Shown piece by piece: positions 27,408-36,800 of a stretch of DNA of 64,000 nucleotides. The first letter of the stretch is position 1. The number at the start of each line of letters is the position of its first letter. Origin of the DNA: Phaeobacter sp. J2-8 (GTDB lineage: Bacteria > Pseudomonadota > Alphaproteobacteria > Rhodobacterales > Rhodobacteraceae). Under the pieces are notes generated by a model. The model was given only the letters and a program-made list of their open reading frames with translations, was not told the DNA's origin and ran no database searches. The stretch covers positions 434,001 through 498,000 of the forward strand of contig NZ_JALIEC010000003.1 of NCBI RefSeq assembly GCF_022867865.1, given 5' to 3'. The position numbers were made by a program, and so were the translations under genes.

Positions 27408-28478
27408 TTAATCGAAGGTGCCGGCGATCCGTCCCAAAAGCATGAACGCCCGCGAGGTGCGCGTATTGGAAAAGGCCGCCACTTCCGCATCTGACGCACG
27501 TTCGGAAAAGCTCTGGAAAGTGCGGTCATAGACCCGCAGGAAATGATGCGCCGCATCGCGGAAAATCGGATCCTGTTTCATCCGACCCGCGCTGAGCGCC
27601 AGCGAAGACCGGTCGCGCACGCCACCAAGGCCCGCAATCGCACGGCCCCGCGCGCCTTCGGCAAAACGCCGCCAGACATCGGGCTTGGCCATGTCGGGGC
27701 GCAGGTCGTCCATGTAAATGCCATCCTGGCTGAGCAGGGTCAGCACATCCTGTGCGGCCTGAACCAATTGCGCGGTTGCACGATGCTTGAGCGCGCGGCG
27801 CAGCGCCGCAAACCCATCGCGGTCGTCCGCGGTTTCCGGGAAATTCAGCGCGCAGATGAAATCCTCGTTCGACAATTCAGGTTCAAGCGCCTCGGCCGGG
27901 GTGCCAAGCGCCAGCGCGGGCTGGTCATCCGAGGATGACGCAGGCGCGGCGGGCGCAGGCGCGGTTGCCATCGCGGTGCGATGCGCGCCAATCTCGCGGG
28001 TTGAGGAAAACATCGCCATCGCCGCTTCGGCCTTGCGCTGGGCGGCGGCAATTTCATCCAGCTTGCGCGTGACCGAAGTGGCCGCAGCGCCCCCCTGACC
28101 CTGGCTGACATAGGCATGGCGCAAAGCGTCGATCGCGGTTTGCAACCGGCTGCTTTCATCGCGCATCACCTTGCTGGCCCGCGCGGCGGTGGCCGCGACC
28201 CAGATCATCGCCACCGGCATGAACACCGCCAGAAGGGTCATCAGGAACCGCAGACCTTCGTCCGTGCCATTGCCGGTCCCCAAACCAGACGGTTTCAAAA
28301 CCACAAAGAAAATGACCGCCCCCAACAGCCACACAAGTGACAGGGCAACAGCGACAATTTCGATTCCGGTCACCTTGGGTGCGCGGTTTCGTTCATAGAT
28401 TCCCAATGGCGTTGGTGCCGAAGGCGCAACCCGCGCGCTTCGGTCCTCGGTCTGGGGGGCAGATTGGTCGGCGGGCAT
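27408..28478 (-). CDS. Conserved two-span membrane protein, function unknown
   Basis: 356 residues. Proline-rich cytoplasmic N-terminus, two membrane helices at about 39-61 and 77-97, a coiled-coil stretch (about 100-165: ARASKVMRDESSRLQTAIDALRHAYV), an Ala/Pro linker and a helical C-terminal domain (ELSNEDFICALNFPETADDRDGFAALRRALKHRATAQLVQAAQDVLTLLSQDGIYMDDLRPD). I recall similar proteins throughout Rhodobacterales without an assigned role. Convergent with moeA; 34 bases from greA on the same strand, so it is probably co-transcribed downstream of greA. Confidence 0.7.
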   Translation of the reverse strand: MPADQSAPQTEDRSARVAPSAPTPLGIYERNRAPKVTGIEIVAVALSLVWLLGAVIFFVVLKPSGLGTGNGTDEGLRFLMTLLAVFMPVAMIWVAATAARASKVMRDESSRLQTAIDALRHAYVSQGQGGAAATSVTRKLDEIAAAQRKAEAAMAMFSSTREIGAHRTAMATAPAPAAPASSSDDQPALALGTPAEALEPELSNEDFICALNFPETADDRDGFAALRRALKHRATAQLVQAAQDVLTLLSQDGIYMDDLRPDMAKPDVWRRFAEGARGRAIAGLGGVRDRSSLALSAGRMKQDPIFRDAAHHFLRVYDRTFQSFSERASDAEVAAFSNTRTSRAFMLLGRIAGTFD

Positions 28479-28512
28479 TTCCGGGACTTTCGGGACAGGT
28501 TACGTCGTGCCG

Positions 28513-28983
28513 TCAGATATACGCGATTTTCAGGATTTCGTAATCCTTGGTGCCGCCGGGGGTGCGCACTTCTACGCTATCGCCCTCTTCCTTGCCGATC
28601 AAAGCGCGGGCAATGGGCGATTTCATGTTCAACAGGCCCTTTTCGACATTGGCCTCGTGTTCGCCAACGATTTGCCAGGTCTTTTCCTCGTCGGTGTCTT
28701 CATCAACCACGGTCACGGTTGCGCCGAATTTGATTGTCCCGGACAATTTGGTCGGGTCGATGACCTCGGTCAGGCTCAACACGCCCTCAAGCTCCTTGAT
28801 CCGGCCTTCGATGAACCCCTGTTTTTCGCGGGCGGAATGGTATTCTGCGTTTTCCTTGAGGTCGCCCAGTTCGCGCGCCTCTGCAATCGCCTTAATGACG
28901 GCAGGCCGCTCAACGGATTTGAGCAGTTTCAATTCGGCTTCGAGCGCAGAATGTCCCGCGCGGGTCATCGGTATCTTTTCCAT
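28513..28983 (-). CDS. greA: Transcription elongation factor GreA
   Basis: 156 residues. Enters the RNA polymerase secondary channel and stimulates cleavage of backtracked transcripts. N-terminal antiparallel coiled coil ([57 protein letters not shown]) with the acidic tip [10 protein letters not shown], then the FKBP-like domain ([10 protein letters not shown]-type, here [42 protein letters not shown]). Confidence 0.95.
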   Translation of the reverse strand: MEKIPMTRAGHSALEAELKLLKSVERPAVIKAIAEARELGDLKENAEYHSAREKQGFIEGRIKELEGVLSLTEVIDPTKLSGTIKFGATVTVVDEDTDEEKTWQIVGEHEANVEKGLLNMKSPIARALIGKEEGDSVEVRTPGGTKDYEILKIAYI

Positions 28984-29341
28984 AGGCCTTACCAGAAAGG
29001 GCCGCCTTTGCCCGAATGGGTGGCGGCGAAATCATATCAGCGTGTTTCAGCGACATTGCCTTAGGCGGTCCATCGGATGCAAGAGGGAAAGGCGGAATTG
29101 GCGGGAACGTGCGTGCAGGGGCGCGGGGCGTCGGCCATGGGGGGCATGATCTGAACCTGATGATATGGATCTGTCATCACACCCCGGGGGCGGCTGGGTT
29201 GCGACGCTAACATGTGGTTTTTGCGAATTTAACCTGTTCTGAACGCATAATGACGCAGCGCACAACGTTGACCCAAGGCAAATTTCCGGGCAGGACTCTG
29301 CGAGCTATGATGCAGGTGCAGCACCAGCCGAGGGAGCGGAT
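28984..29341. other. Divergent promoter region greA / ETF-QO
   Basis: 358 bases between divergent starts; no gene supported. AGGGAGCGG just before 29342 is the ribosome site for the ETF-QO gene. A TTGACC at 29267 could be part of its promoter, but no matching -10 is convincing. Confidence 0.4.
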
Positions 29342-30991
29342 ATGACCGAAGTGACGCGCGAAGCGATGGAATATGATGTTGTGATCGTGGGGGCGGGGCC
29401 TGCGGGGCTTTCCGCGGCGATACGGTTAAAACAGCTGGATAGCGATCTTGAAGTTGTGGTGCTTGAAAAAGGCTCAGAGGTCGGTGCGCATATCCTGTCG
29501 GGCGCGGTGCTGGACCCTTGCGGTCTTGACGCGCTGATCCCGGATTGGAAGGCCAAGGGCGCGCCGCTGAATGTGCCTGTCACCGAAGACAAGTTTTACA
29601 TGCTGGGCGAAGCCGGGCAGATCCGCATTCCCAATGCGCCGATGCCGCCGCTGATGAACAACCACGGCAATTATATTGTCTCGATGGGCAATGTCTGTCG
29701 TTGGATGGCCGAACAGGCCGAGGGCCTGGGCGTCGAGATTTTCCCCGGCATGGCCTGTTCCGAGCTGATCTATGGTGATGCCGGTGAGGTTGTGGGTGTC
29801 ATCGCGGGCGAGTTTGGCAAAAACGCCGACGGCACAGCCGGTCCGAATTACGAGCCGGGCATGGAGCTGCGCGGCAAATATGTCTTCCTGGGCGAAGGTG
29901 TGCGCGGGTCGCTGTCGAAAGAAGTGATCGCCAAATACGACCTTTCCGCCGGCAAAGAGCCGCAGAAATTCGGTCTGGGGATGAAGGAAATCTGGGAAAT
30001 CGACCCGGCCAAACATAAAGAAGGCAGCGTAACCCACACCATGGGCTGGCCGCTGGGCGGCAATGCGGGCGGCGGCTCCTTTATTTATCATCTGGAAAAC
30101 AATCAGGTCTATGTCGGCTTTGTCGTGCACCTGAACTACAAGAACCCCTATCTCTTCCCCTATATGGAATTCCAGCGGTTCAAGCATCACCCGATGGTGG
30201 CAGAGCTGTTGGAGGGCGGCAAACGCGTCGCCTATGGCGCGCGGGCGATCACCGAAGGCGGCTATCAGTCGATGCCAAAAATGGTGGCGCCGGGCGTGGC
30301 GCTGTTGGGCTGTTCGGTGGGCATGGTCAATGTGCCGCGCATCAAGGGCAATCATAATGCGATGCTTTCGGGCAAGGCGGCAGCCGAAGCCGCGTTCAAC
30401 GCGATCAAGGCCGAGCGGGCCGGTGACGAGCTGAGCGATTACGAGGTCGAGGTGCGCACCGGCGTGATTGGTCAAGACCTGAAGAAGGTGCGCAACGTCA
30501 AACCGATGTGGTCGAAATGGGGGCTGACGGCGTCCCTGGCGCTGGGCGGGTTTGATATGTGGACCAACAGCCTGTTTGGTCTGTCGCTGTTTGGCACCGT
30601 CAAACATGGCAAATCCGATGCCGAAGCCACGGAAAAGGTATATGGCCACAAACCGATCGACTATCCCAAGCCTGACGGCAAGCTGAGCTTTGATCGGCTG
30701 ACCAATGTGTCGTTCTCCTTTACCAACCACGAAGAAGAACAGCCCTGTCACCTGACGCTGAAGGACGCGTCGGTGCCAATTGGCGAAAATCTGCCCCAGT
30801 TTGCCGAACCGGCCCAGCGCTATTGCCCGGCTGGGGTGTATGAAGTGGTGGAAAAGGACGGCGCGCCGGAATTTGTCATCAACTTCCAGAACTGTGTGCA
30901 CTGCAAGACCTGTGACATCAAAGATCCCAGCCAGAACATCAACTGGGTCACACCGCAGGGCGGCGATGGGCCGAATTATCCCAACATGTGA
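29342..30991 (+). CDS. Electron transfer flavoprotein-ubiquinone oxidoreductase
   Basis: 549 residues. Takes electrons from reduced ETF, the acceptor for acyl-CoA dehydrogenases, and passes them to ubiquinone; inner-membrane associated. Features: FAD dinucleotide-binding VIVGAGPAGLSAAIRL, GSEVGAHILSGAV, the ubiquinone-binding middle domain, and the C-terminal [4Fe-4S] Cys set CPAGVYEV and NCVHCKTCDIKDP. The acyl-CoA dehydrogenases at 1-1651 and 54815-56397 would depend on it. Monocistronic with a terminator at 31019. Confidence 0.95.
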   Translation: MTEVTREAMEYDVVIVGAGPAGLSAAIRLKQLDSDLEVVVLEKGSEVGAHILSGAVLDPCGLDALIPDWKAKGAPLNVPVTEDKFYMLGEAGQIRIPNAPMPPLMNNHGNYIVSMGNVCRWMAEQAEGLGVEIFPGMACSELIYGDAGEVVGVIAGEFGKNADGTAGPNYEPGMELRGKYVFLGEGVRGSLSKEVIAKYDLSAGKEPQKFGLGMKEIWEIDPAKHKEGSVTHTMGWPLGGNAGGGSFIYHLENNQVYVGFVVHLNYKNPYLFPYMEFQRFKHHPMVAELLEGGKRVAYGARAITEGGYQSMPKMVAPGVALLGCSVGMVNVPRIKGNHNAMLSGKAAAEAAFNAIKAERAGDELSDYEVEVRTGVIGQDLKKVRNVKPMWSKWGLTASLALGGFDMWTNSLFGLSLFGTVKHGKSDAEATEKVYGHKPIDYPKPDGKLSFDRLTNVSFSFTNHEEEQPCHLTLKDASVPIGENLPQFAEPAQRYCPAGVYEVVEKDGAPEFVINFQNCVHCKTCDIKDPSQNINWVTPQGGDGPNYPNM

Positions 30992-31018
30992 TACCGCAAC
31001 CGCGTGACGATTGTGATG

Positions 31019-31050
31019 AAGCCGGGCCAAATTGGTCCGGCTTTTGTCGT
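31019..31050 (+). terminator. Rho-independent terminator after ETF-QO
   Basis: AAGCCGGGCC / GGTCCGGCTT stem (one G-U pair), loop AAATT, followed by TTGTCGTTTT. Confidence 0.8.
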
Positions 31051-31315
31051 TTTGGGCGATTTGCGGCGGAACCGGGGCAGGGCGGTGCCGCAAGTCTGCC
31101 ACATTGATTCCAGGGATTGGGAGTGGCGTTTTTTTAAGTAATTGATTTTAAATGGATAAGTGGGTTCGTTTGGCCGCCCCAATTTATAGTTAAAATAGGC
31201 GAAAATTTTCTAAAAATTATCATTTCTGCCCCAGACCTGCCGGAAACCAATTCCATATTGAGTGGGTAGCAAGCGTGGCCGCGGTGGCCGCCGATCCGAC
31301 CAAAGGAACAAAGAC
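31051..31315. other. AT-rich upstream region of a small gene
   Basis: Markedly AT-rich between about 31125 and 31230 in an otherwise GC-rich neighbourhood. No gene is visible; it probably carries the promoter of the 45-residue gene at 31316, for which CAAAGGAACAAAGAC gives the ribosome site. Confidence 0.45.
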
Positions 31316-31453
31316 ATGAATACTCGGTTCATCAAATCCGTTGTGAACACGGCAGCAACCACCCACGTTGAAATGCCCTGGGCCCGTGGTGCACGTCGCG
31401 CCGCAATGATTGCTCGCCGCAGCGCGCCTCTGGAACTGCTGAAGTCCGCCTGA
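31316..31453 (+). CDS. Small basic protein, 45 residues, function unknown
   Basis: MNTRFIKSVVNTAATTHV, then a basic region EMPWARGARRAAMIARRSAPLELLKSA. Supported by a ribosome site, an AT-rich upstream region and a strong terminator 25 bases after the stop, so it is an independent, probably well-expressed unit. I recall similar MPWARGxRR peptides in roseobacters; no function is known to me. The basic amphipathic C-terminus could bind nucleic acid or membrane. Confidence 0.65.
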   Translation: MNTRFIKSVVNTAATTHVEMPWARGARRAAMIARRSAPLELLKSA

Positions 31454-31478
31454 TACGAATCAGTCGATCCGCGTTTCA

Positions 31479-31513
31479 AAAAGCCGCGCTCTGCAATGGG
31501 CGCGGCTTTTGTC
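31479..31513 (+). terminator. Rho-independent terminator
   Basis: AAAAGCCGCGC / GCGCGGCTTTT, 11-bp perfect stem at 31479-31510, followed by GTCGTCTTTG. Confidence 0.85.
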
Positions 31514-31658
31514 GTCTTTGCTGCCAAATTCCGGCGCAAAACGCATGGTTTCCCGCGATTCTTCTGCACGGTGACATCGGCCAACGCCGCAAAATCCGGT
31601 AACAATCCCGCCCCCCAAGGGCCATTGCCGCGTCAGGGCGGACAATTCGGCCCGGTTT

Positions 31659-31687
31659 TTGACAGATGACCGCAAAACACGGACATT
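31659..31687 (+). promoter_or_regulatory. Candidate sigma-70 promoter of the Hint gene
   Basis: Perfect -35 TTGACA (31659-31664), 17-base spacer, weak -10 GACATT (31682-31687); about 85 bases before the ATG at 31775. Confidence 0.35.
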
Positions 31688-31774
31688 GTTGCGGTTGGAT
31701 ATGAATTGAATTGTCGATCTGACGTTGTCGGTGGGGGCCGACGCGGATGTGACCCGAATAAACAGGTGCACGCC

Positions 31775-32585
31775 ATGACCGCTTCTTATCGCCCACAGCC
31801 GAAATCCCATTTTGACATCACACGGTCGACGGCGCGATCCGCCCCGCTTGCCCGGGTCGAGCCGCCATACAGAGGCGAACATCATGCCTTGCGCGACGCT
31901 GTCGAGATGCGCAGGCTTGAGGTGACGGCGCTTTTGCCGGATTTCAGCCTGCATCAAGCGGCGCATATGGTGCCGCAGACCGAATTGTTTGATCGCGCCG
32001 TGTCCGGGTTTGCCCGTGGTACGGTTTTGGCGACACCAAATGGGCCTTGCGCCATCGAAGATCTGATGCCCGGCGATCCGGTGCAATCCTCGGCAGGGCC
32101 GCAACAGGTGCTTTGGATCGGGTCAACGACGCTTTTGTCAGGTCAGGCCGGGGCAGCTTCGCTGTTGAATGGTTTGATCCGGGTGACCGGTGACGCATTG
32201 GGCCGGGGTCGGCCGAGCCATGACATGATGTTCGGACCTGCGGCCGCAGTATTGCACAATCCGCCGCAAATGCGTGCCGGCACTGGCGAGGGCAGGGTGC
32301 TGACCCCGCTTGCGGATTTCATTGATGGCGTGTCGGTGTTCCGGGTGACCCCGCCAAGTGCGGTGCGTGTTTACCACCTGATGTTGCGCAAACATGCGGT
32401 GGTCACGGCTGGCGGTCTGGAAGTTGAAAGCTATCACCCCGGCAGCGGCGGCAGGATTGCCCAGATGGGCAGTCAGACACAGTCGCTTTTCATGTCGCTG
32501 TTCCCCGGAATTGCCAGGCCCGCGCGATTTTGGCCCGCTTGGCTTTCCCCGTGTGGAACGTGAGATGCTGGAAGGTCTGGGATAG
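31775..32585 (+). CDS. Hint-domain protein, 3' frameshift
   Basis: 269 residues once repaired. A Hint (Hedgehog/intein-like) domain covers about residues 70-215: GFARGTVLATPNGPCAIEDLMPGDPVQSSAGPQQVLWIGSTT, then YHLMLRKHAVVTAGGLEVESYHPG. The position of the splicing nucleophile (normally CF.xGT) is Gly in GFARGT, so self-cleavage at that Cys is not expected. An extra C near 32526 shifts the end; removing it gives ADFGPLGFPRVEREMLEGLG and a stop at 32583. Function unknown; Rhodobacterales carry many such stand-alone Hint proteins. Confidence 0.75.
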
Positions 32586-32706
32586 AGCGCGGGCGCAGAT
32601 CAAAACCCTGCGCTGATTGTTGTCAGGCAGGGTGGCGCAAATCGTGTGATGCCGGCAGGATGATTCAGGCAGGCAAGATAGCGCAGGCAAAATCAGGCCG
32701 GCAAAA

Positions 32707-33207
32707 TCAGGCGTTTTTGCTTAGCCGCGCTTCCAGCACTTCGAATGGCACGCCCGGTTGATCCTTGGCCCCACGGATCACCAGCGATGTCTTGACCGAG
32801 GCCACATTGGGGGCTGTCAGCAATTCTCCGGTCAGAAAGCTCTGAAAGCTTGAAAGATCGGGCGCGACACATTTCAGGATGAAATCCACCTCGCCGTTCA
32901 ACATGTGGCATTCGCGCACCAGCGGCCAGGCCCGGCATCGGTCTTCAAAGGCCGACAGATCGCTTTCGGCCTGGCTGACCAGCCCGACCATCGCAAAAAC
33001 CTGCACCTCAAAGCCCAATTCACGGGCATCAACCTCGGCGTGATAGCCGCGAATATATCCCTGTTCTTCCAGCGTGCGCACACGGCGCAGACAGGGGGGG
33101 GCAGAAATACCTACCCGTCGGGCAAGCTCGACATTGGTCATGCGCCCGTCTGCCTGAAGCTCTGCCAGAATTTTGCGATCTATTGGATCAAGTCGTGTTC
33201 CCGGCAT
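32707..33207 (-). CDS. Lrp/AsnC-family transcriptional regulator
   Basis: 166 residues. Winged helix [55 protein letters not shown], then the RAM domain ([52 protein letters not shown]). Intact, unlike the AsnC gene at 3090. Divergent from trxB, an arrangement I recall from other Rhodobacteraceae; regulation of trxB is plausible but unproven. Confidence 0.92.
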   Translation of the reverse strand: MPGTRLDPIDRKILAELQADGRMTNVELARRVGISAPPCLRRVRTLEEQGYIRGYHAEVDARELGFEVQVFAMVGLVSQAESDLSAFEDRCRAWPLVRECHMLNGEVDFILKCVAPDLSSFQSFLTGELLTAPNVASVKTSLVIRGAKDQPGVPFEVLEARLSKNA

Positions 33208-33406
33208 TTCGCCCTCCGCCGAATTGCGATTGTTATAACAGCTTGGCAGGCCTACGCAATTATCTTTCCAAATTACGCAAGATTCTTTTCATGCTGTGAT
33301 TTTGCCCTGATCGGGGCGCATGACGGGGTTTCATGGCCTTTTCGTTTGAGGGCAGGATGGCTATATGCGGCGTCTGATAGAGATGCGCAAGCCAAAGGGG
33401 CACCAC

Positions 33407-34350
33407 ATGGCCGAGACCCGCCACACCAAAGTTCTGATCATCGGCTCCGGCCCAGCGGGATATACCGCGGCGTTTATGCCAGCCGTGCGATGTTGAATCC
33501 GATTCTGGTGCAGGGGATTGAACCCGGCGGCCAGCTGACCACCACAACCGAGGTCGAGAACTGGCCGGGTGACAGCGAGGTCCAGGGCCCCGATCTGATG
33601 ATCCGCATGCAGGATCATGCCAAGGCGATGGGCTGCGAGATCATTGGCGACATCATCACCAATCTCGACACATCGAAACGCCCGTTCACCGCGACCGGTG
33701 ACAGCGGCACGATCTATACGGCGGATGCGGTGATTCTGGCGACTGGCGCGCGGGCCAAATGGCTGGGCCTGCCGTCGGAAGAGGCGTTCAAGGGCTTTGG
33801 CGTGTCGGCCTGTGCCACCTGCGACGGCTTCTTTTATCGCGGTCAGGAAATTGTGGTGATCGGCGGCGGCAACACCGCAGTTGAAGAGGCATTGTTCCTG
33901 ACGAACTTCGCGTCAAAGGTGACGCTGATCCATCGCCGGGATGAACTGCGGGCGGAAAAGATCCTGCAGGATCGGCTGATGAAAAACCCCAAGATCGAAC
34001 CGCTGTGGTTCCATCAATTGGAAGAGGTCGTCGGCGAGGACAACCCCAAGGGCGTCGAGGCCGTGCGCGTCAAACATGTCGAGACCGGCGAGATCACCGA
34101 AATCCCGTGCAAGGGCGTGTTTGTCGCCATTGGCCACGCCCCGGCGAATGAGTTGGTCAAGGATGTGCTGGAGTTGCACAATGGTGGCTACGTCAAGGTC
34201 GAGGCCGGAAGCACCCGCACCTCTATCCCGGGCATCTTTGCCGCCGGCGATCTGACCGACCATGTCTATCGTCAGGCGGTGACCAGTGCCGGCATGGGCT
34301 GTATGGCGGCGCTGGACGCGGAAAAATTCCTGGCGGAACACGACGCGTGA
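33407..34350 (+). CDS. trxB: Thioredoxin reductase, 5' frameshift
   Basis: 314 residues once repaired. NADPH-dependent flavoenzyme reducing thioredoxin in the cytoplasm. FAD-binding [14 protein letters not shown] at the N-terminus, redox-active CATCDG, NADPH-binding [16 protein letters not shown], and the final [34 protein letters not shown]. One G is missing near 33467 (GCGGCGTTT should read GCGGCGGTTT), splitting the [13 protein letters not shown] motif. Because trxB is normally needed, this is most likely a sequencing error. Confidence 0.92.
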
Positions 34351-34396
34351 TCCCACGGGGCTGAATCCGACAAGGTTGATAAATATTGCCAATTCC

Positions 34397-34435
34397 CCGC
34401 CCTCGACACTGCCCGTGTCGGGGGCGGTTTGCATT
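34397..34435 (+). terminator. Rho-independent terminator after trxB
   Basis: 13-bp stem CCGCCCTCGACAC / GTGTCGGGGGCGG (one T-G pair), loop TGCCC, then TTTGCATTTT. Confidence 0.88.
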
Positions 34436-34552
34436 TTGGGCCCCGCGCGCCCGGACGACCCTGTTATTTTTCGGCGTCAGGCGGGACGATACGGCGGGAT
34501 TTCGCCCATTGGGGGCAATTGGGGCTTCCCTGATGCGGGTGTGCATGCGATG

Positions 34553-34568
34553 TGTTCAGCGTTGAACA
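34553..34568 (+). promoter_or_regulatory. Palindromic operator candidate upstream of the MarR-type gene
   Basis: TGTTCA-GCGT-TGAACA, perfect 6-bp arms, 28 bases before the ATG at 34596. Two GAGTC (GANTC, CcrM-type methylation) sites follow as a tandem GTCGCAGA repeat at about 34580-34592. A likely autoregulatory site. Confidence 0.5.
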
Positions 34569-34595
34569 TACTTTTCGAGTCGCAGAGTCGCAGAA

Positions 34596-34961
34596 ATGGC
34601 AACCGCCAAGACACAGCCTATCACCGACGAAGAAGCGCAGACCTTCCTGCTGCTTCGTCAGGTGGACCAAACGCCGGATGCATCGCAACGCGCGATCTCT
34701 TTGGCGTTGGGGGTGTCGCTTGGCACATTGAATGCGCAGCTTCGGGCCGCTGCTAAGGCCGGGTTCATCAAAATCAGCGAACGTGATGGCCCGGATCGGC
34801 GCCAGCGGTTCGCCTATGCGCTGACATCTCGCGGCGCGGCAGAGAAGGTCCGGTTGACAGATCGGTTTCTGGCCGGGAAATTCGCGGAATATGACGCGCT
34901 TCATGCGGAACTAACCGGCACGACAAGTGGCCTCATTCCTTTTAAGCATAGGACCAAATAC
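34596..34961 (+). CDS. MarR-type (EPS-associated) winged-helix regulator, in frame with sat/cysC
   Basis: About 122 residues, no stop before the sat/cysC start. TDEEAQTFLLLRQVDQTPDASQRAISLALGVSLGTLNAQLRAAAKAGFIKI is a winged helix, followed by the wing (RFAYALTSRGAAEKVRLTDRFLAGKFAEYDALHAELTG). The YxLTxRGxxEKxRLTxRFLxxKxxEYxxL pattern is that of the MarR-type EPS-associated regulators, which normally end near here (about 105-115 residues). It may be a true N-terminal fusion to Sat/CysC, or a separate gene whose stop has been masked by an indel: a TAA lies in another frame at about 34943. I annotate it separately. Confidence 0.7.
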
Positions 34962-36674
34962 ATGCAGAATAACCTGGCACCCATTTCCGAGCTTTATGTC
35001 TCGTATGAGAGCGCGCAGAAGCTCAAGGTTGAAGCCGCCGATCTGGTGAGCCACGATCTGACGCCGCGCCAGATCTGTGATCTTGAATTGCTGATGAACG
35101 GCGGCTTCAACCCGCTGAAGGGCTTCCTGACCGAAGAAGATTATGACGGTGTTGTTGAAAACATGCGTCTGGCTGACGGATCGCTTTGGCCCATGCCGAT
35201 CAACCTCGATGTCAGCGAAGAATTTGCCGCGTCGCTGGAAATCGGCCAGGACATCGCCCTGCGTGACCAAGAGGGTGTGATCCTTGGCACGATGACCGTG
35301 ACCGACCGTTGGGTTCCCAACAAATCGCGCGAAGCGGAAAAAGTGTTTGGCGCCGATGATGACGCGCACCCCGCCGTGAACTATCTGCACAATCAGGCAG
35401 GCAAGGTCTATCTGGGTGGCCCGGTGACCGGCATCCAGACCCCGGTGCATTATGATTTCCGTGGCCGCCGTGACACGCCAAACGAATTGCGCGCCCTGTT
35501 CCGCAAATTGGGCTGGAACCGCGTTGTTGCGTTCCAAACCCGGAACCCGCTGCACCGTGCGCACCAGGAACTGACGTTCCGCGCCGCCAAGGAAGCCCAG
35601 GCCAACCTGCTGATCCACCCCATTGTGGGCATGACCAAACCGGGTGATGTCGACCACTTTACCCGCGTGCGGTGCTACGAGGCGGTTCTGGACAAATATC
35701 CGGCGTCGACCACATCCATGTCGCTGCTGAACCTCGCGATGCGTATGGCTGGCCCGCGCGAAGCGGTCTGGCATGGACTGATCCGCGCCAACCACGGCTG
35801 CACCCACTTCATCGTTGGTCGCGACCACGCCTGCCCCGGCAAAAACTCGGCAGGTGAGGATTTCTACGGTCCTTATGATGCACAGGACCTGTATCGTGCC
35901 AACCAGTCGGAAATCGGCTGTGAAATGGTTGATTTCAAACACATGGTTTGGGTTCAGGAACGCGCGCAATACGAAGCGATTGACGAGATCGAGGACAAGG
36001 ACAACATCACCATCCTCAACATCTCGGGCACCGAATTGCGTCGCCGTCTGGCCGAAGGTCTGGAAATCCCGGAATGGTTCTCCTTCCCCGAAGTGGTCAA
36101 GGAACTGCGCCGCACCAAACCGCCACGTGCGAAACAAGGTTTCACCGTGTTCTTCACCGGCTTTTCCGGCTCCGGCAAATCGACGATTGCCAACGCCCTT
36201 ATGGTCAAGCTGATGGAAATGGGTGGCCGCCCTGTGACGCTGCTGGATGGGGACATCGTTCGGAAAAACCTGTCGAGCGAGCTTGGCTTCTCGAAAGAGC
36301 ATCGCGACCTCAACATCCGTCGCATCGGCTATGTCGCCTCTGAAATCACCAAAAACGGTGGTATCGCGATCTGTGCGCCGATTGCGCCTTATGCCGCCAC
36401 CCGTCGCGCTGTGCGCGAAGACATCGAATCTTTTGGTGCCTTCATCGAGGTACACGTCGCCACCTCGATCGAGGAATGCGAACGTCGTGACCGCAAGGGG
36501 CTCTACAAACTGGCGCGTGAAGGCAAGATCAAGGAATTCACAGGGATTTCCGATCCTTACGATGTGCCTGTGAACCCAGAGCTCAGCGTCGAAACCGAGA
36601 ATGTCGATGTCGACAACTGCGCGCATCAGGTCATCCTGAAGCTGGAAAGCATGGGTCTGATCGCGGCGAACTAA
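34962..36674 (+). CDS. Bifunctional sulfate adenylyltransferase / adenylylsulfate kinase
   Basis: 570 residues from MQNNLAPISELYVSYESAQKL. Makes APS from sulfate and ATP, then PAPS. ATP-sulfurylase part (about 1-385): QTRNPLHRAH (192-201), GRDH (286-289). APS kinase part (about 390-570): P-loop GFSGSGKS (400-407), DGDIVRKNLSSELGFSKEHRDLNIRRIGYVA. AGGA 8 bases before the ATG supports independent initiation here, although the frame is open upstream through the MarR-type region. Terminator follows at 36698. Supplies PAPS for sulfation or assimilatory reduction. Confidence 0.92.
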   Translation: MQNNLAPISELYVSYESAQKLKVEAADLVSHDLTPRQICDLELLMNGGFNPLKGFLTEEDYDGVVENMRLADGSLWPMPINLDVSEEFAASLEIGQDIALRDQEGVILGTMTVTDRWVPNKSREAEKVFGADDDAHPAVNYLHNQAGKVYLGGPVTGIQTPVHYDFRGRRDTPNELRALFRKLGWNRVVAFQTRNPLHRAHQELTFRAAKEAQANLLIHPIVGMTKPGDVDHFTRVRCYEAVLDKYPASTTSMSLLNLAMRMAGPREAVWHGLIRANHGCTHFIVGRDHACPGKNSAGEDFYGPYDAQDLYRANQSEIGCEMVDFKHMVWVQERAQYEAIDEIEDKDNITILNISGTELRRRLAEGLEIPEWFSFPEVVKELRRTKPPRAKQGFTVFFTGFSGSGKSTIANALMVKLMEMGGRPVTLLDGDIVRKNLSSELGFSKEHRDLNIRRIGYVASEITKNGGIAICAPIAPYAATRRAVREDIESFGAFIEVHVATSIEECERRDRKGLYKLAREGKIKEFTGISDPYDVPVNPELSVETENVDVDNCAHQVILKLESMGLIAAN

Positions 36675-36697
36675 GCAGCTTTCGACATGAAAAAGAA

Positions 36698-36730
36698 AAA
36701 GGCCGCGGCGTGATGCTGCGGCCTTTGGCG
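36698..36730 (+). terminator. Terminator after sat/cysC
   Basis: AAAGGCCGC / GCGGCCTTT stem at 36698-36726 between convergent genes. Confidence 0.78.
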
Positions 36731-36800
36731 TTTCGGTTGCGCGGTTGGCGCAATTGTCGGGTCATCAGGATTGCCAAACGTGTGTCGCGAAGCCTGTGGA

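Noticed and set aside
29474-31102. A 542-codon minus-strand open frame opposite ETF-QO
   Set aside because: Antisense shadow; the plus strand has complete FAD and iron-sulfur motifs.
34911-36626. A 571-codon open frame on the minus strand opposite sat/cysC
   Set aside because: It is the antisense shadow of a GC-rich coding region; the plus strand carries clear ATP sulfurylase and APS kinase motifs and the antisense translation has no recognisable domain.
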